A stretch of DNA of 64,000 nt from JANMCE01 sp031410595 (GCA_031410595.1 JANNZM010000104.1:127749-191748); one strand, 5' to 3'. Counted from the stretch's first letter, positions 53,501 to 62,093 are shown. Program-made: numbers and translations. Notes: generated from the sequence alone by a model not told the origin.

Positions 53501-54642
53501 ACGATTCCGACGTCGACCCGGTCACGGGATCGGTCACGGTTGTTCTACCCGCAACGGGCGGAGCTCTGGTGTTGACTACACCGGCCGACGGCGCTTTGAC
53601 CGCAACGTTCATCGACAAGACAGTGGACGCCGGACTGGTCGCCCCGGCCTACAGCATCGGCAACCGCGTGTGGTTCGATGAGAACAACGACGGCATCGCC
53701 GACGCCGGCGAGTACGGCATCGCTGCCGTCACCGTTCGCCTCTACACCGCTGCCGCCGACGGAGGCGCTGGTGATTTCATCGCCGGCCAAGACACCGATA
53801 CCAACGGCTACTACCGGTTCACCGGTCTTGCCGCCGGCAACTACGTGGTGCGAGTCGAAGCCGTGAACTTCGGCGACTTAGGCCACCTGTTTGGCTTCCT
53901 CAGCTCGGCCGTCGATGAGACGAATCCGAACAATGACAAGGACCTGAACGACAACGGTGTTGGCGACCTCGGCGGTCCGAACCCGATCACGTCGGGTGTC
54001 ATCACGCTCGGTCCCGGTGCCTCGGAGCCAGCCGGTGAGACTGACCTCGGCCCCGGTGGCCAGGGTACGAGTGATGCTCAAGCCAACATGACGGTGGACT
54101 TCGGTTTCACCGTCCCTGTCGACCTCGGTATCACCAAGACCCTGACGTCGAAAGAACTCGGCAAGGGCAGCACCATCAGCTGGAAGATTACGGTCACCAA
54201 CAACAGCTACGTCGCCGTTACGGGCGCCAAAGTGGTTGACCTGCTGCCGATCTCGGTGAAGCCGGGCACGGCCAGCGGTGAAGGATGGTCATGCGCCTTC
54301 GCAGGCCAGGAGCTGACTTGCGTCCACGACCGCCCGATTCCAGCAGAAGCGGCAAGCAGCTTTGTGGTCGATGGTGTTGTGCTGATCTCGAATGGCAGCA
54401 TCGTGAACGGCGCTGCGGTGAGTAACCCTCGTGGTCCCGATGTCTTCACCCCGAACGACACCGATCAGGTGACTGCAACGGTTGCCACGAAGGTGTTGGT
54501 CAACAAGCTGCCCCGCACCGGTTCTGGCTTGTGGAAGAAGGCGGCGGTCATCGCTGATCTGCTGGCAACGCTCGGTGCCATCCTGGTGGTGCATGACACC
54601 TACACACGGCGCCGTCGGGCGCTTGGCTTCTTCTCTCGTTAG
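50548..54642 (+). CDS. Giant SdrD-repeat surface protein with LPRTG anchor
   Basis: 1364 residues, sortase-anchored adhesin-like protein. Signal-like N-terminus (about 1-40), large N-terminal domain (about 45-490, perhaps NHL/beta-propeller-like, with LGDLEIDAEEHFLYVTNLFDG), then five SdrD-B-type beta domains, each opening with WLDANGDG-like Ca2+ loops at about 495, 623, 760, 895 and 1036. A DUF11 domain (about 1192-1310, DLGITKTLTSKELGKGSTISW) and LPRTG (about 1321), hydrophobic helix and RRRRALGFFSR end it. Likely cell-surface attachment or matrix; ligand unknown. Confidence 0.9.
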   Translation: MAFFTYLPRRRAAAVGVLSLVAFGLSGANLVGGSQTGRASAVAVDPGSVASIVSGLNKAGGGPRFETTVFGYQEDTLPVPDVDAVVSFGDEKPDPNGPYPTAQTVVWQNHAAHATVGQIGAVYGIAHSEGNPEATAAAAKSPRSFYGAYLKSQTRFGPSGPGGIYVRSGSTVTPYVTIPNAGGDASPLGGLHAATGTDITAKVGKASLGDLEIDAEEHFLYVTNLFDGRVYQVDTWTNTVVGALAKSPNTCADASDQHPFGLKVKGSMLYVGTVCSAEASHDPAKLGADVWAYNTVTKTWAAAAVMHAVPVNGSFGGFTPWSDDISGAVVGNRGAMLTGIDIDPSGSMVLGLRNRSGDIGTTTATYKQINGSGAVSITPPNGAGGWKNFIEVDPNIANVDAAPVAPLVTPRTFESGSSALGAVVSLPFTHTGQPGSEIAASQRDVFAWDAQGVLWFDVVNPGPLTSSGAEEANRASNFSKASGLGDLELLATWRSFGDRVWLDANGDGLQTTGENGVAGVKLNLKSTCTSATLASVTTDAQGHYSFYVKPFEAYTVVADATNFAAGGALLNHTYTQQVAGDGTNNSKADIGTGCVAVGKGSRENVNLTYDIGVRPLPKVTYAVGDRVWLDANGNGALDDTEKGLKDVCVQAFVGDKPASATVLTNADGYYVIGGLSAGDYTLAFTCLPDGYTFTTTTAAGVADDRNSDASATGVTRVVRLDATAPAATAADRAVLGAFVGDKIIRTIDAGLKAPVEVRFAVGDKVWLDANHNGRQDIGESPVGNVSVALFASGSTTPQSMTTTNKDGFYIFDNLAKGSYTVKFATPAGYRLTTPNAAGVAADVNSDATADGTTAAFVLDAPGNPQALNMTTQVPKGYVGDYINATIDAGLYVPLAIGDVVWLDTNGDGIRNAGEPGVAGVKVTLTSDGAAAKDANGTPIAPVVTAADGSYHFDNLLPGTYLATFTDTPAGLSFVAPKAPGSNPSNDSDVDPVTGSVTVVLPATGGALVLTTPADGALTATFIDKTVDAGLVAPAYSIGNRVWFDENNDGIADAGEYGIAAVTVRLYTAAADGGAGDFIAGQDTDTNGYYRFTGLAAGNYVVRVEAVNFGDLGHLFGFLSSAVDETNPNNDKDLNDNGVGDLGGPNPITSGVITLGPGASEPAGETDLGPGGQGTSDAQANMTVDFGFTVPVDLGITKTLTSKELGKGSTISWKITVTNNSYVAVTGAKVVDLLPISVKPGTASGEGWSCAFAGQELTCVHDRPIPAEAASSFVVDGVVLISNGSIVNGAAVSNPRGPDVFTPNDTDQVTATVATKVLVNKLPRTGSGLWKKAAVIADLLATLGAILVVHDTYTRRRRALGFFSR

Positions 54643-54690
54643 AAGTCGGCAACTCTTGACGCACCTGCTGCGTCATCACGATTGAGGAAA

Positions 54691-54719
54691 CCGGTCGGGC
54701 TGGGCGTGAGCCCGACCGG
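54691..54719 (+). terminator. Terminator after the giant LPXTG gene
   Basis: CCGGTCGGGCT (54691-54701), a 7-base loop and AGCCCGACCGG (54709-54719) form a perfect 11-bp GC stem ahead of the CCA-adding enzyme. It fixes the start of the next gene beyond 54720. Confidence 0.85.
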
Positions 54720-54732
54720 TAACCTCGTTGTC

Positions 54733-56130
54733 GTGACACCTGATCGTTTTGCGCCCGCGCTGGCTGAGATCGCTCCCCTCTCCGATCGGTTTCGGGCGGC
54801 TGGGCATGAGATCTACCTGGTCGGCGGTGCAGTGCGGGACTTGCTGGTCGGGGGAGCGGACTCGGTTGACCTTGATCTCACTACGCCGGCACGGCCCGAC
54901 GAGATCAAGCGGCTGGTGGCCGGATGGGCCGACGACGTGTGGACCCAGGGCGAGAAGTTCGGCACCATCGGCGCTCGCAAGGATGACGTGGCTTTTGAGA
55001 TCACCACGCACCGGGCCGACAGTTATGAGCCCGGTACGCGCAAGCCGATCGTTGCGTTTGGTGACTCGATTGAAGACGACCTCGCTCGACGTGATTTCAC
55101 GATCAATGCCATGGCGCTGCGCTTGGGGAACAGCCCAGAGCTGATCGACCCGTACGGCGGTATTGCCGACCTGGCCGCCAAGGTACTGCGCACGCCGCTG
55201 TCCCCCGAGATCAGCTTCACCGATGATCCGTTGCGCATGTTGCGCGCAGCTCGGTTCATCCCCCGGTTCAACCTCACGCCAATGCCCGAGCTGATCGCCG
55301 CTTGCCGCGAGATGGCGTCTCGTTTGGAGATCGTGTCGGCCGAACGCATGCGTGACGAGCTCGACAAGCTGCTCACGTTGCCCAAGCCGGGCGATGGGTT
55401 GCGGTTCCTGGTTGGCACCGGACTGGCTAATCACTTTCTGCCCGAGTTGCCGCAGATGCGGTTGGAGCAGGATCCGATCCATCGTCACAAAGATGTCTTC
55501 GCCCACACCATCGCGGTGGTCGAAAACGTGCAGCCCGAGGCACGGCCCGGCCTCGACTTTCGTATCACGCGTTTGGCCGCGTTGTTCCACGATGTCGGCA
55601 AGCCGAAGACCCGGTCGTTCAAGAAGGGCACCGGCGTAACGTTTCATCATCACGATGTGGTTGGCGCACGGATGACGAAGGACCGGATGCAGGCCCTCAA
55701 GTACTCATCGGCAGATGTGGAGGCCGTGTCGAAACTGGTTGACCTCCATTTGCGATTCCACACCTACAAGATGGGTTGGACCGACGCCGCGGTACGTCGC
55801 TACGTGCGTGATGCCGGTCCGTTGCTCACCGAGCTGAACGTGCTGACCCGATGTGACTGCACCACCCGCAACGAGAAGAAGGCAGCCATGCTCGGCGAGC
55901 GTATGGACGAGCTTGAAGCTCGCATCGTGGAACTGAATGAGGCTGAAGAACTGGCATCCATCCGCCCAGAGATGGACGGCCAGGCCGTGATGGATCACCT
56001 AGGCATCACTCCCGGTCGCGAGATCGGCCAGGCCCTGGCGTTCCTGCTGGAAATCCGCATGGAGGAAGGCCCGTTGGGCGACGAGGAAATCCGCCGTCGC
56101 CTCGACGCCTGGTGGGCGTCGCGGGCCTGA
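54733..56130 (+). CDS. pcnA: CCA tRNA nucleotidyltransferase (PcnA/Rv3907c type)
   Basis: 465 residues. Class II nucleotidyltransferase core: VGGAVRDLLVGG, SVDLDLTTPA with the DxD metal site, DFTINAMALR, and an HD domain with LAALFHDVGKPKTR and later HHHDVVGARM. Adds or repairs the CCA tail of tRNA. The frame is open from 54682 across the terminator hairpin; I start at GTG 54733. Same position as Rv3907c relative to the envelope genes. Confidence 0.93.
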   Translation: MTPDRFAPALAEIAPLSDRFRAAGHEIYLVGGAVRDLLVGGADSVDLDLTTPARPDEIKRLVAGWADDVWTQGEKFGTIGARKDDVAFEITTHRADSYEPGTRKPIVAFGDSIEDDLARRDFTINAMALRLGNSPELIDPYGGIADLAAKVLRTPLSPEISFTDDPLRMLRAARFIPRFNLTPMPELIAACREMASRLEIVSAERMRDELDKLLTLPKPGDGLRFLVGTGLANHFLPELPQMRLEQDPIHRHKDVFAHTIAVVENVQPEARPGLDFRITRLAALFHDVGKPKTRSFKKGTGVTFHHHDVVGARMTKDRMQALKYSSADVEAVSKLVDLHLRFHTYKMGWTDAAVRRYVRDAGPLLTELNVLTRCDCTTRNEKKAAMLGERMDELEARIVELNEAEELASIRPEMDGQAVMDHLGITPGREIGQALAFLLEIRMEEGPLGDEEIRRRLDAWWASRA

Positions 56131-56135
56131 GAGGC

Positions 56136-56330
56136 TCAGCCCTCCGAACTTGTTCTATTCGCTCGGTGACGTTCCATCGCGTGGCGTTCGTCAGCGGTTA
56201 TGTCCGAAAGAAAGCGTGCGCCACGTGATCTGCGCTGCTCGATCTGCTGCATTGCTTTCTCGATCGCGTCAGCCTTCGGCGGTTCACGGCCAGTGCGATC
56301 GAGAATGTCCCGCAACGGTCGACCGGTTGG
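56136..56330 (-). pseudogene. Possible 3' remnant of an unrelated gene
   Basis: On the minus strand a frame ending with TGA at 56136-56138 reads coding-like: LRDILDRTGREPPKADAIEK, AMQQIEQRRSRGARFLSD and ITADERHAMERHRANRTSSEG. Composition is charged and coding-like, unlike a shadow. No start or family recognised. It abuts the truncated 5' side of the LPATG gene, so the two were probably joined by a deletion or insertion. The upper boundary is approximate. Confidence 0.4.
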
Positions 56331-56338
56331 AGTCCCGA

Positions 56339-57528
56339 CTGTTCGCTGGTACCGACACGGTGTACTTCACCATCACTGACGGCAAGTACTCCGTCAACTA
56401 CCAGTTCGACATTGAAGTGCTCGGGCCGAGTGCAACGACTGCGACTGCGACGGTTCAGGAAGGCAAGACCGTGACCATTCCGGTCACCCTTTCCGATCCC
56501 TCTGGTCACACCCTCACATTGGTTGACCCCAGTTCCGTGTTGGTACCTCGCCGAACGCTTGTTTCCGAAACCGTCGGGCCGCATGGCACGTACACGGTTG
56601 ACGGCAGCAATCTCGTGTATACCCCGCAAGCGGGTTACGTGGGTGACGATGTCATCTCCTACGCGGTGATTGACGACCTCGGCATTGCCGACAACCCGTA
56701 CCCGAGGTCGTATGGTGGCTTTACGCGACGGTGACGGTGACGGCCAACCATGCGCCGACTGCGACCGTGGCCGCTGCATCCGTGGAAACCGGGTCGTCCG
56801 TGACGATTCCTGTCACGTTGGCGGATGCCGATGGCGACGCTGTCGAGCTCTCGGGCGCTGAGGCATCGCATGGTGGTGTGGTAGTCGATGGGTCAAACCT
56901 GGTCTACGCACCGACGGCTGGCTATGTCGGTCCGGACGAGATCTCGTTTGGCTTCGCCGATTACATGACGCTGAGCCATGACGTTGTTGCCGTGACCGTC
57001 CGCCCGCTGAACAGCGCGCCGACGCCACCCGCCGATGAGGATGGGACGCCGGAGATTTCGGGTACGGCCGATGACGACCTCAGCTTGGTGATCGACGGCG
57101 TGACGGACACCGATGGCGACACGCTGGTGGTTGACGTCACGACGCAGCCGGCCCATGGCACGGTCAGCCTTGAGGATGTTGCGCCGCAGCGTGCTGGCCT
57201 TCGGGCGGCATCGATCGGTGTAAACGGTGTGCGTGTGGTCTACACACCAAACGCTGGTTTCTCCGGGACTGACTCGTTCACCTACCGGGTGAGCGACGGC
57301 CATGGCGGCTCTTACAGCCGCACCGTCACGGTCAACGTGCTGGCCGCCGCGACTTCACCCGCGACTGCCCCTGCTCCGGTTGCAGCGCCGGCCGCTCCGT
57401 CCCGCCCCGCAAGCGGCAAGCTTCCGGCGACCGGTGGCGACGCCGGCATGCTGCTCGGACTGGCCATGGCAGCGCTGGTTGCTGGTCTTGGTCTGCTCGG
57501 CGTGAGCCGCCGCAAGGCCGCCCGCTGA
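56339..57528 (+). pseudogene. 5'-truncated, frameshifted LPATG surface protein
   Basis: A repetitive surface protein in two frames. The first part (to 56734) reads LFAGTDTVYFTITDGKYSVN and VYTPQAGYVGDDVISYAVID; the second (from 56731) continues TVTANHAPTATVAAASVETG, repeats VYAPTAGYVGPDEISFGFAD and SFTYRVSDGHGGSYSRTVTV, and ends with LPATG, a hydrophobic helix and RRKAAR. One lost base near 56724 (ACG-CGACGG for ACGGCGACGG) explains the shift. No signal peptide precedes it; upstream is foreign-looking sequence. Likely a decayed paralogue, or partly a sequencing error. Confidence 0.65.
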
Positions 57529-57593
57529 TTTCAGTCACGTCAGGTTTCTCCCAGCGAAATCTGCTGCGCCTGAGCCAGGCATCCATAAAATGA

Positions 57594-57613
57594 CCCGCCT
57601 CCTCGGAGGCGGG
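57594..57613 (+). terminator. Terminator after the LPATG gene
   Basis: CCCGCCTCC (57594-57602), TC and GGAGGCGGG (57605-57613) form a perfect 9-bp stem, followed by CCATTTCCTCTT. The remaining gap to 57761 holds no recognised element except a CCCGAA/TTCGGG hairpin at 57726-57739. Confidence 0.75.
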
Positions 57614-57761
57614 CCATTTCCTCTTGCTTCTTTCGCGACTTTTGCAAACGGTCTGCGTCCACCGAGGGTTGGCTGCTTCGTAGAAGGTAGCTTTGTCAGC
57701 GGGCAGCTTTTCTTAGGATTCCTTACCCGAATCTTCGGGACCTGATGGATTTTGGTGAACT

Positions 57762-58862
57762 TTGGCCGCAGTACGAGTGCTTATCGCCGAGCCCGACGAA
57801 ATGTGGCGGAGCGCCTTGGGTGCCGAGCTTCGGCGTGAAGGTTTTGACGTGGGGGAGTTTTCCAACGAGCGGGAACTGCCCGGCATGGTCGTGTTTCAGC
57901 CCGCGCTGGCGATACTCGCTATCGAGCCGGGGCGTTGCGATGGTCTGTCCATCGCACGGACGCTCGCCTCGTCGGGTCAAACCAAGCTGATCTTCCTGTC
58001 ATCGTTAGCCGATCTGAACGAACGACTCGCCGGATTCGATCTCGGCGCGGAGGACTACGTCATGAAGCCGGTGGCATTGCCCGAGCTGATGGCTCGCATC
58101 CGGGTGATTCTGCGGCGCCCGGTTGCCTCGGCGCACGACAAGATCACGGTGGGCGACGTGGTCATCGACCTCGATGCTGCGGTTGTGAAGCGCGGTCCAC
58201 ACATCATCGAACTCACTGGTACCGAGTTCAAACTTCTCACCTACCTTGCTCGCCACGCGGGGCGTGTGGTGGCGAAATCGCAGTTACTCGCCTACGTCTG
58301 GGCGTCGGAGATGTACGACCCCAACCTGGTCGAAGTGCACATGAGCGCGTTGCGTCGCAAGGTCGACGCGCACGGGCCGCGATTCATTCGTACCGTGCGC
58401 GGTGTCGGCTATCGTCTCGACCCGCCGCTCGTTGACGAGGCCGAGGACACCGTGGTGGCGGCTCCGGCCGGACCACGTGCACAGGAATTCCACGAGCTGG
58501 CGTCCGGCACGCACCGGCTCAGCGACCTCGTGCACGATCTTCTCGACAACGCGGTCCGCCATTCCCCGACAGGCGGTGAAGTGACCGTCACGATCGAGGT
58601 CGCCACCCACGAGATTCTGGCCAACGTACAGGATCAGGGCGCGGGCGTACTTCCCGCTGATCGGGAACGCATCTTCGACCGGTTCGTGCGCCTCGACACG
58701 TCCAAGCTGAACGCCAACGACGGTCTTGGCCTTGGTCTTGCCATCAGCCGCGCCATCGCGACCGAACATGGCGCAACCCTCACTTGTCACGACGCGCCAT
58801 CGGGTATCGGCGCCGTCTTCACGCTTCGTCTCCCGGCCCCGCAGATCAACATTCCCGTCTAG
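57762..58862 (+). CDS. Degenerate receiver, winged-helix and HATPase in one chain
   Basis: 366 residues from a TTG start. N-terminal receiver-like domain (about 5-118) in which Ala53 (AILAIEPG) sits where the phospho-Asp should be; Ser (FLSS) and Lys (VMKP) are kept. An OmpR-type winged helix follows (about 130-222, ELTGTEFKLLTYLARHAG ... RTVRGVGYRL). The C-terminal third (about 255-360) is a HATPase_c domain with N box DLLDNAVRHSP, G1 DQGAGV and G2 GLGLGLAISRAIA. No HisKA/phospho-His domain and no membrane helix. So it is a DNA-binding protein with an intact ATP site but no visible phosphorelay residues. A regulator gated by ATP is an inference. Confidence 0.82.
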   Translation: MAAVRVLIAEPDEMWRSALGAELRREGFDVGEFSNERELPGMVVFQPALAILAIEPGRCDGLSIARTLASSGQTKLIFLSSLADLNERLAGFDLGAEDYVMKPVALPELMARIRVILRRPVASAHDKITVGDVVIDLDAAVVKRGPHIIELTGTEFKLLTYLARHAGRVVAKSQLLAYVWASEMYDPNLVEVHMSALRRKVDAHGPRFIRTVRGVGYRLDPPLVDEAEDTVVAAPAGPRAQEFHELASGTHRLSDLVHDLLDNAVRHSPTGGEVTVTIEVATHEILANVQDQGAGVLPADRERIFDRFVRLDTSKLNANDGLGLGLAISRAIATEHGATLTCHDAPSGIGAVFTLRLPAPQINIPV

Positions 58863-58881
58863 GCTGGTCGGTTCCTGGGCG

Positions 58882-59556
58882 TCAGACCCCAAGTTTGCGG
58901 GCCCGCAAAAGCAATGTCGGGGGCAGCATGGCATTCGGGGTTCGGGGTTCGGGTTCGAGCAGTACGTCGACTTGGAAGTTGGCCCGGCTCAGAGTGGTGA
59001 ACAGGCTGCTCACCGTGTGGGGCTGCAGGAGCCCCCAGTACGAGTGCTGCACTGTGTTGTTGTGGATCATGTTGCCAAACGGGTGGGGGAGGGCCAGCAC
59101 GAATGATGCTCCTGTCTTCAACACGCGATGCACCTGACGGAACAGGCGGTTTGTGTCATCCACCCGATCGAGACCGCCGACACACACCACGACATCGACC
59201 GAGGCGCTGGTGGCGAACCCGAGATCAGCCAAATCAGCAAGGTGACACTCGATGGCCACCTCGTTGGCCTCGGCGTGGCGTCGTACCAGCGCGATGTTGT
59301 CGCCGGATGGGTCAACGACCATCGTGCGGGCGCCTCGTCGGGCGAGCCCGATCGAGTTCACGGCCGAAGTCACCCCCAGCTCAATTACCCGCTTGCCGTT
59401 GACGTCACCGCATAGCCGCAGCTCGGCCTCATCGGGGAGGTGGTCGCCGTAAGAAAGGGTCATCTCGTCCACCCCCCAAGTGTCGCTCCACCCAGCCCCC
59501 AGAAGGTGGATGGGAAGGAGACCAGGAGCAGTATCGAGGCATATTGCGCTGCTCAT
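58882..59556 (-). CDS. SAM-dependent methyltransferase
   Basis: 224 residues, start ATG 59556, before the repeat element. Class I methyltransferase with SAM site VIELGVTSAVNSIGLARRGA, acidic VVDPSGDNIALVRRHAE and ASVDVVVCVGGLDRVDDTN. No closer family recognised. It converges with the receiver-HATPase gene. The frame extends to 59715 through the repeat, but that part is not protein-like. Confidence 0.78.
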   Translation of the reverse strand: MSSAICLDTAPGLLPIHLLGAGWSDTWGVDEMTLSYGDHLPDEAELRLCGDVNGKRVIELGVTSAVNSIGLARRGARTMVVDPSGDNIALVRRHAEANEVAIECHLADLADLGFATSASVDVVVCVGGLDRVDDTNRLFRQVHRVLKTGASFVLALPHPFGNMIHNNTVQHSYWGLLQPHTVSSLFTTLSRANFQVDVLLEPEPRTPNAMLPPTLLLRARKLGV

Positions 59557-59566
59557 CTGAACCAAG

Positions 59567-59690
59567 GACCGGATTGACCGAGCGAAGCTGTGAGTTCGAG
59601 ACTGAGCGCCAGGGAGCGACGCTGAGCGAAAAGGAGCGGTAGCGACCAAGCGAAGCCAATGAGGTAGCGACCCAGCGAGGCTTGTTACGG
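59567..59690. repeat. REP-like repeat, copy B
   Basis: Shares CCGGATTGACCGAGCGAAGC and GGAGCGGTAGCGACCAAGCGA with copy A at 48648-48715, with an inserted segment between. It lies in the gap between the methyltransferase and the rfbF-like gene. The multiple GAGCG/GAAGC units suggest stem-loops. Confidence 0.65.
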
Positions 59691-59799
59691 CAAGATGCCC
59701 GCAAGATCGGGCCATTTCTCTATTCGTGACGAAATCGTGCCTTTAGCCTGAACCAACGCGAGGGTTCCCCCTCACCTCGCTTTGCCGCGAAGGGTCCCC

Positions 59800-60567
59800 A
59801 TGAAGGTCGTGATTTTGGCGGGCGGCGTCGGAAGCCGCCTGAGCGAAGAAACCGAGGTTCGCCCCAAGCCGATGGTCGAGATCGGCGGGCGGCCCATTCT
59901 GTGGCACATCATGAAGCATTACGCCCACTATGGCCTGAACGATTTCGTCATCTGCCTCGGGTACAAGGGGGAGTACATCAAGAAGTACTTCTCCGATTCC
60001 CTATCGCTCGCGGCTGACCTCACCATCGACTTTGCCAACGGTTCCATCGAAACCCATGCCGGACCGAAGGACGACTGGCGGGTCACGCTGGTCGACACAG
60101 GGGCCACCACCGAGACGGCCGGCCGTTTGCTCAAAATCCGCTGCCACTTGGGCAACGAGCCGTTCATGATGACCTATGGCGACGGCTTGGCCGACGTTGA
60201 TCTCGATCTGCTGCAAAAGTTCCACGCCAACCACGGACGTCTCGCAACCGTGACGGGGGTGCATCCGGTCGCGCGCTTCGGAGCGATGACCCTTGATGGC
60301 GACATGGTCGTCAACTTTGCCGAGAAGCCCCAGATGTCTGAAGGCTGGATCAACGGGGGCTACTTCGTGCTCAACCCGGGCGTCTTCGACCACATCGCTG
60401 GTGACGTCGATTGGGCCAAGGCTCCCATGGAAAGCCTGGCGTTCGCCGGAGAGTTAGCTGCCTATCAGCATGAGGGCTTTTGGCAGTGCATGGACATGAT
60501 CCGCGACAAGATGTTCCTTGAGTCCCTTTGGGAGTCCGGCAACCCGCCGTGGAGACGCTGGGAGTAA
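59800..60567 (+). CDS. rfbF: Glucose-1-phosphate cytidylyltransferase
   Basis: 255-residue nucleotidyltransferase making CDP-glucose from CTP and glucose-1-phosphate. Opening MKVVILAGGVGSRLSEETEV with RPKPMVEIGGRPILWHIMK, MMTYGDGLADVD as metal site, and GGYFVLNPGVFDHI. ATG 59800 with AAGGG upstream. Followed after 4 bp by an epimerase, so it starts a deoxysugar branch; the dehydratase (rfbG) and others are not in the window. Confidence 0.93.
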   Translation: MKVVILAGGVGSRLSEETEVRPKPMVEIGGRPILWHIMKHYAHYGLNDFVICLGYKGEYIKKYFSDSLSLAADLTIDFANGSIETHAGPKDDWRVTLVDTGATTETAGRLLKIRCHLGNEPFMMTYGDGLADVDLDLLQKFHANHGRLATVTGVHPVARFGAMTLDGDMVVNFAEKPQMSEGWINGGYFVLNPGVFDHIAGDVDWAKAPMESLAFAGELAAYQHEGFWQCMDMIRDKMFLESLWESGNPPWRRWE

Positions 60568-60571
60568 CCGC

Positions 60572-61135
60572 TTGCTGTTCACCCCCACCGCCATTGACGG
60601 CGCCTGGATCATCGACCTCGACCGCAAGACCGACGAACGTGGTTTCTTCGCCCGCGCCATCTGCCAACGCGAATACGCCGAGCACGGCATCGCGGCCGAT
60701 ATCCGTCAGGCCAACGTCTCGGTCGGGATTCGGGCCGGAACGTTCCGCGGCTTGCACGCCCAGTGTCCGCCGGCAGTCGAGACCAAGATCATCCGGTGCA
60801 TGAGCGGCGCGTTGCTGGATGTGCTGGTTGACGTACGCCCCGAGTCGGCCACGTTCGGGCGGTGCCTCTCGGTCGAACTCACTGCAGAGTCGGGCCGTTC
60901 GTTGGTCGTACCCGATCGCTGCGCGCACGGTTTCCTTACGCTTATCGATGACACCCGTGCCATGTACACCTCGAGCGAGTTCAACGTTCCCGGCGATGAA
61001 ATCGGCCTGAATTGGGATGACCCGGTGGTGACGGTCGAGTGGCCAGTCATCCCCACGGTGGTGTCAGAGAAAGATCGCTCATGGCCGACGTTCGCCTCAC
61101 AACGTACCGTCCTTCTCCAGCGGATGAGTCTGTAG
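60572..61135 (+). CDS. Nucleotide-sugar 3,5-epimerase, RmlC family
   Basis: 187 residues, start TTG 60572 with GGGAG 7 nt upstream. Cupin fold: DERGFFARAICQREYAEHG, catalytic His in FRGLHAQ, DVLVDVRPESATFGR, and GLNWDDPVVTVEWP near the end. Partner of rfbF by 4-bp spacing, so it may act on a CDP-sugar rather than on dTDP-4-keto-rhamnose. The family includes both. Confidence 0.87.
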   Translation: MLFTPTAIDGAWIIDLDRKTDERGFFARAICQREYAEHGIAADIRQANVSVGIRAGTFRGLHAQCPPAVETKIIRCMSGALLDVLVDVRPESATFGRCLSVELTAESGRSLVVPDRCAHGFLTLIDDTRAMYTSSEFNVPGDEIGLNWDDPVVTVEWPVIPTVVSEKDRSWPTFASQRTVLLQRMSL

Positions 61136-61210
61136 GCGTCGGCGCCACCCCACTCAAAATGCACGAGTCGCCCGGCCCGCATCGAGGTTTCGCGCGTTAG
61201 CCTTCTCTCG

Positions 61211-61639
61211 ATGGCTAAAGGCGCAGGTTTCGCGGCCGGGCACCTGCGAGGTGGACCGGTCGGGGTCGTTGACCACCGTTTGTCGCGCCAGCATCTCATC
61301 AACGAGTTTCGGCGCGGCCGCCTCGCGCAGCACCAAGTGTGTGATGCCCACCCGGAGTTGATCAGGGCCGCCAGGGCCCTCGGTGAGCCGGGCACCGTCG
61401 CCTGCCCGATTTGCGAAGAGGCCAAGGTCGTTCTGGTCACCTACGTGTTCGGACCGCGGTTGCCGTCGTTTGGACGATGCATCTCCTCAAAGCGAGAGAT
61501 GGTCGAACTGAACCGACGTAGTGACGACCTCACCGCCTACTTCGTCGAGGTGTGCCCCGACTGCCGTTGGCATCACCTGCTGCGCGTCGTGCCTATCGGC
61601 GGGAAGAAGCGTCGAGTCAAGGCCGCCGTTGTCGACTAA
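61211..61639 (+). CDS. DUF5318 protein (zinc-ribbon-like)
   Basis: 142 residues. Two Cys pairs CPIC (about 66) and CPDC (about 116) suggest a Zn ribbon; VDHRLSRQHLINEFRRGRL and HHLLRVVPIGGKKRR flank it. DUF5318 is an actinobacterial family of unknown function, near ponA1 in mycobacteria. Its stop overlaps the next start by 11 bp. Confidence 0.8.
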   Translation: MAKGAGFAAGHLRGGPVGVVDHRLSRQHLINEFRRGRLAQHQVCDAHPELIRAARALGEPGTVACPICEEAKVVLVTYVFGPRLPSFGRCISSKREMVELNRRSDDLTAYFVEVCPDCRWHHLLRVVPIGGKKRRVKAAVVD

Positions 61640-62093
61640 AAAGCAACGGTTCGTGCCTCTGGTCGTGCTTCTGGCCGCCGCTTGTGGTTCAAAGCCCGCC
61701 GTACCGCAGGGTTTCGCTCGGATCGGGCTCACTGCGGCCGATCGACCATTGTGCGCCTGGGTCGCTGACACCGAAGCGCTTCGCGACCGTGGCCTCATGG
61801 ATGTCGGCTCAATGGGTCAGGCCGACGCCATGGTCTTTCGTTTCAACGAACCGACCAACGTTGCCTTCTATATGTACAACACGATCCTGCCCTTGACCGT
61901 CGTGTTCGTGTCGGCCGCCGGACGAGTGTCCGACATCATCGACATGGAACCGTGTCCGGACAAGGACGCGGCGAAATGCCCCCTCTACCATGCTTCGGCG
62001 CCCTACCAAACGGCCATCGAAGTTCCGAAAGACAAGGCCGCTTCCCTCGGATTCTCGGTCGGATCGACGGTGGACTACCGCGCGAATTGCTGA
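61629..62093 (+). CDS. DUF192 lipoprotein
   Basis: 154 residues, start TTG 61629. Lipobox LAAAC (Cys about 18). DUF192 core: VADTEALRDRGLMDVGSMGQ, MVFRFNEPTNVAFYMYNTIL and VVFVSAAGRVSDIIDMEPC. Function of DUF192 is unknown, exported beta-barrel-like fold. Overlaps DUF5318, so same operon. Confidence 0.83.
   Translation: MSTKKQRFVPLVVLLAAACGSKPAVPQGFARIGLTAADRPLCAWVADTEALRDRGLMDVGSMGQADAMVFRFNEPTNVAFYMYNTILPLTVVFVSAAGRVSDIIDMEPCPDKDAAKCPLYHASAPYQTAIEVPKDKAASLGFSVGSTVDYRANC

Noticed and set aside
59557..59715. Longer methyltransferase N-terminus
   Set aside because: That stretch is the REP-like repeat; the protein-like part begins at 59556.
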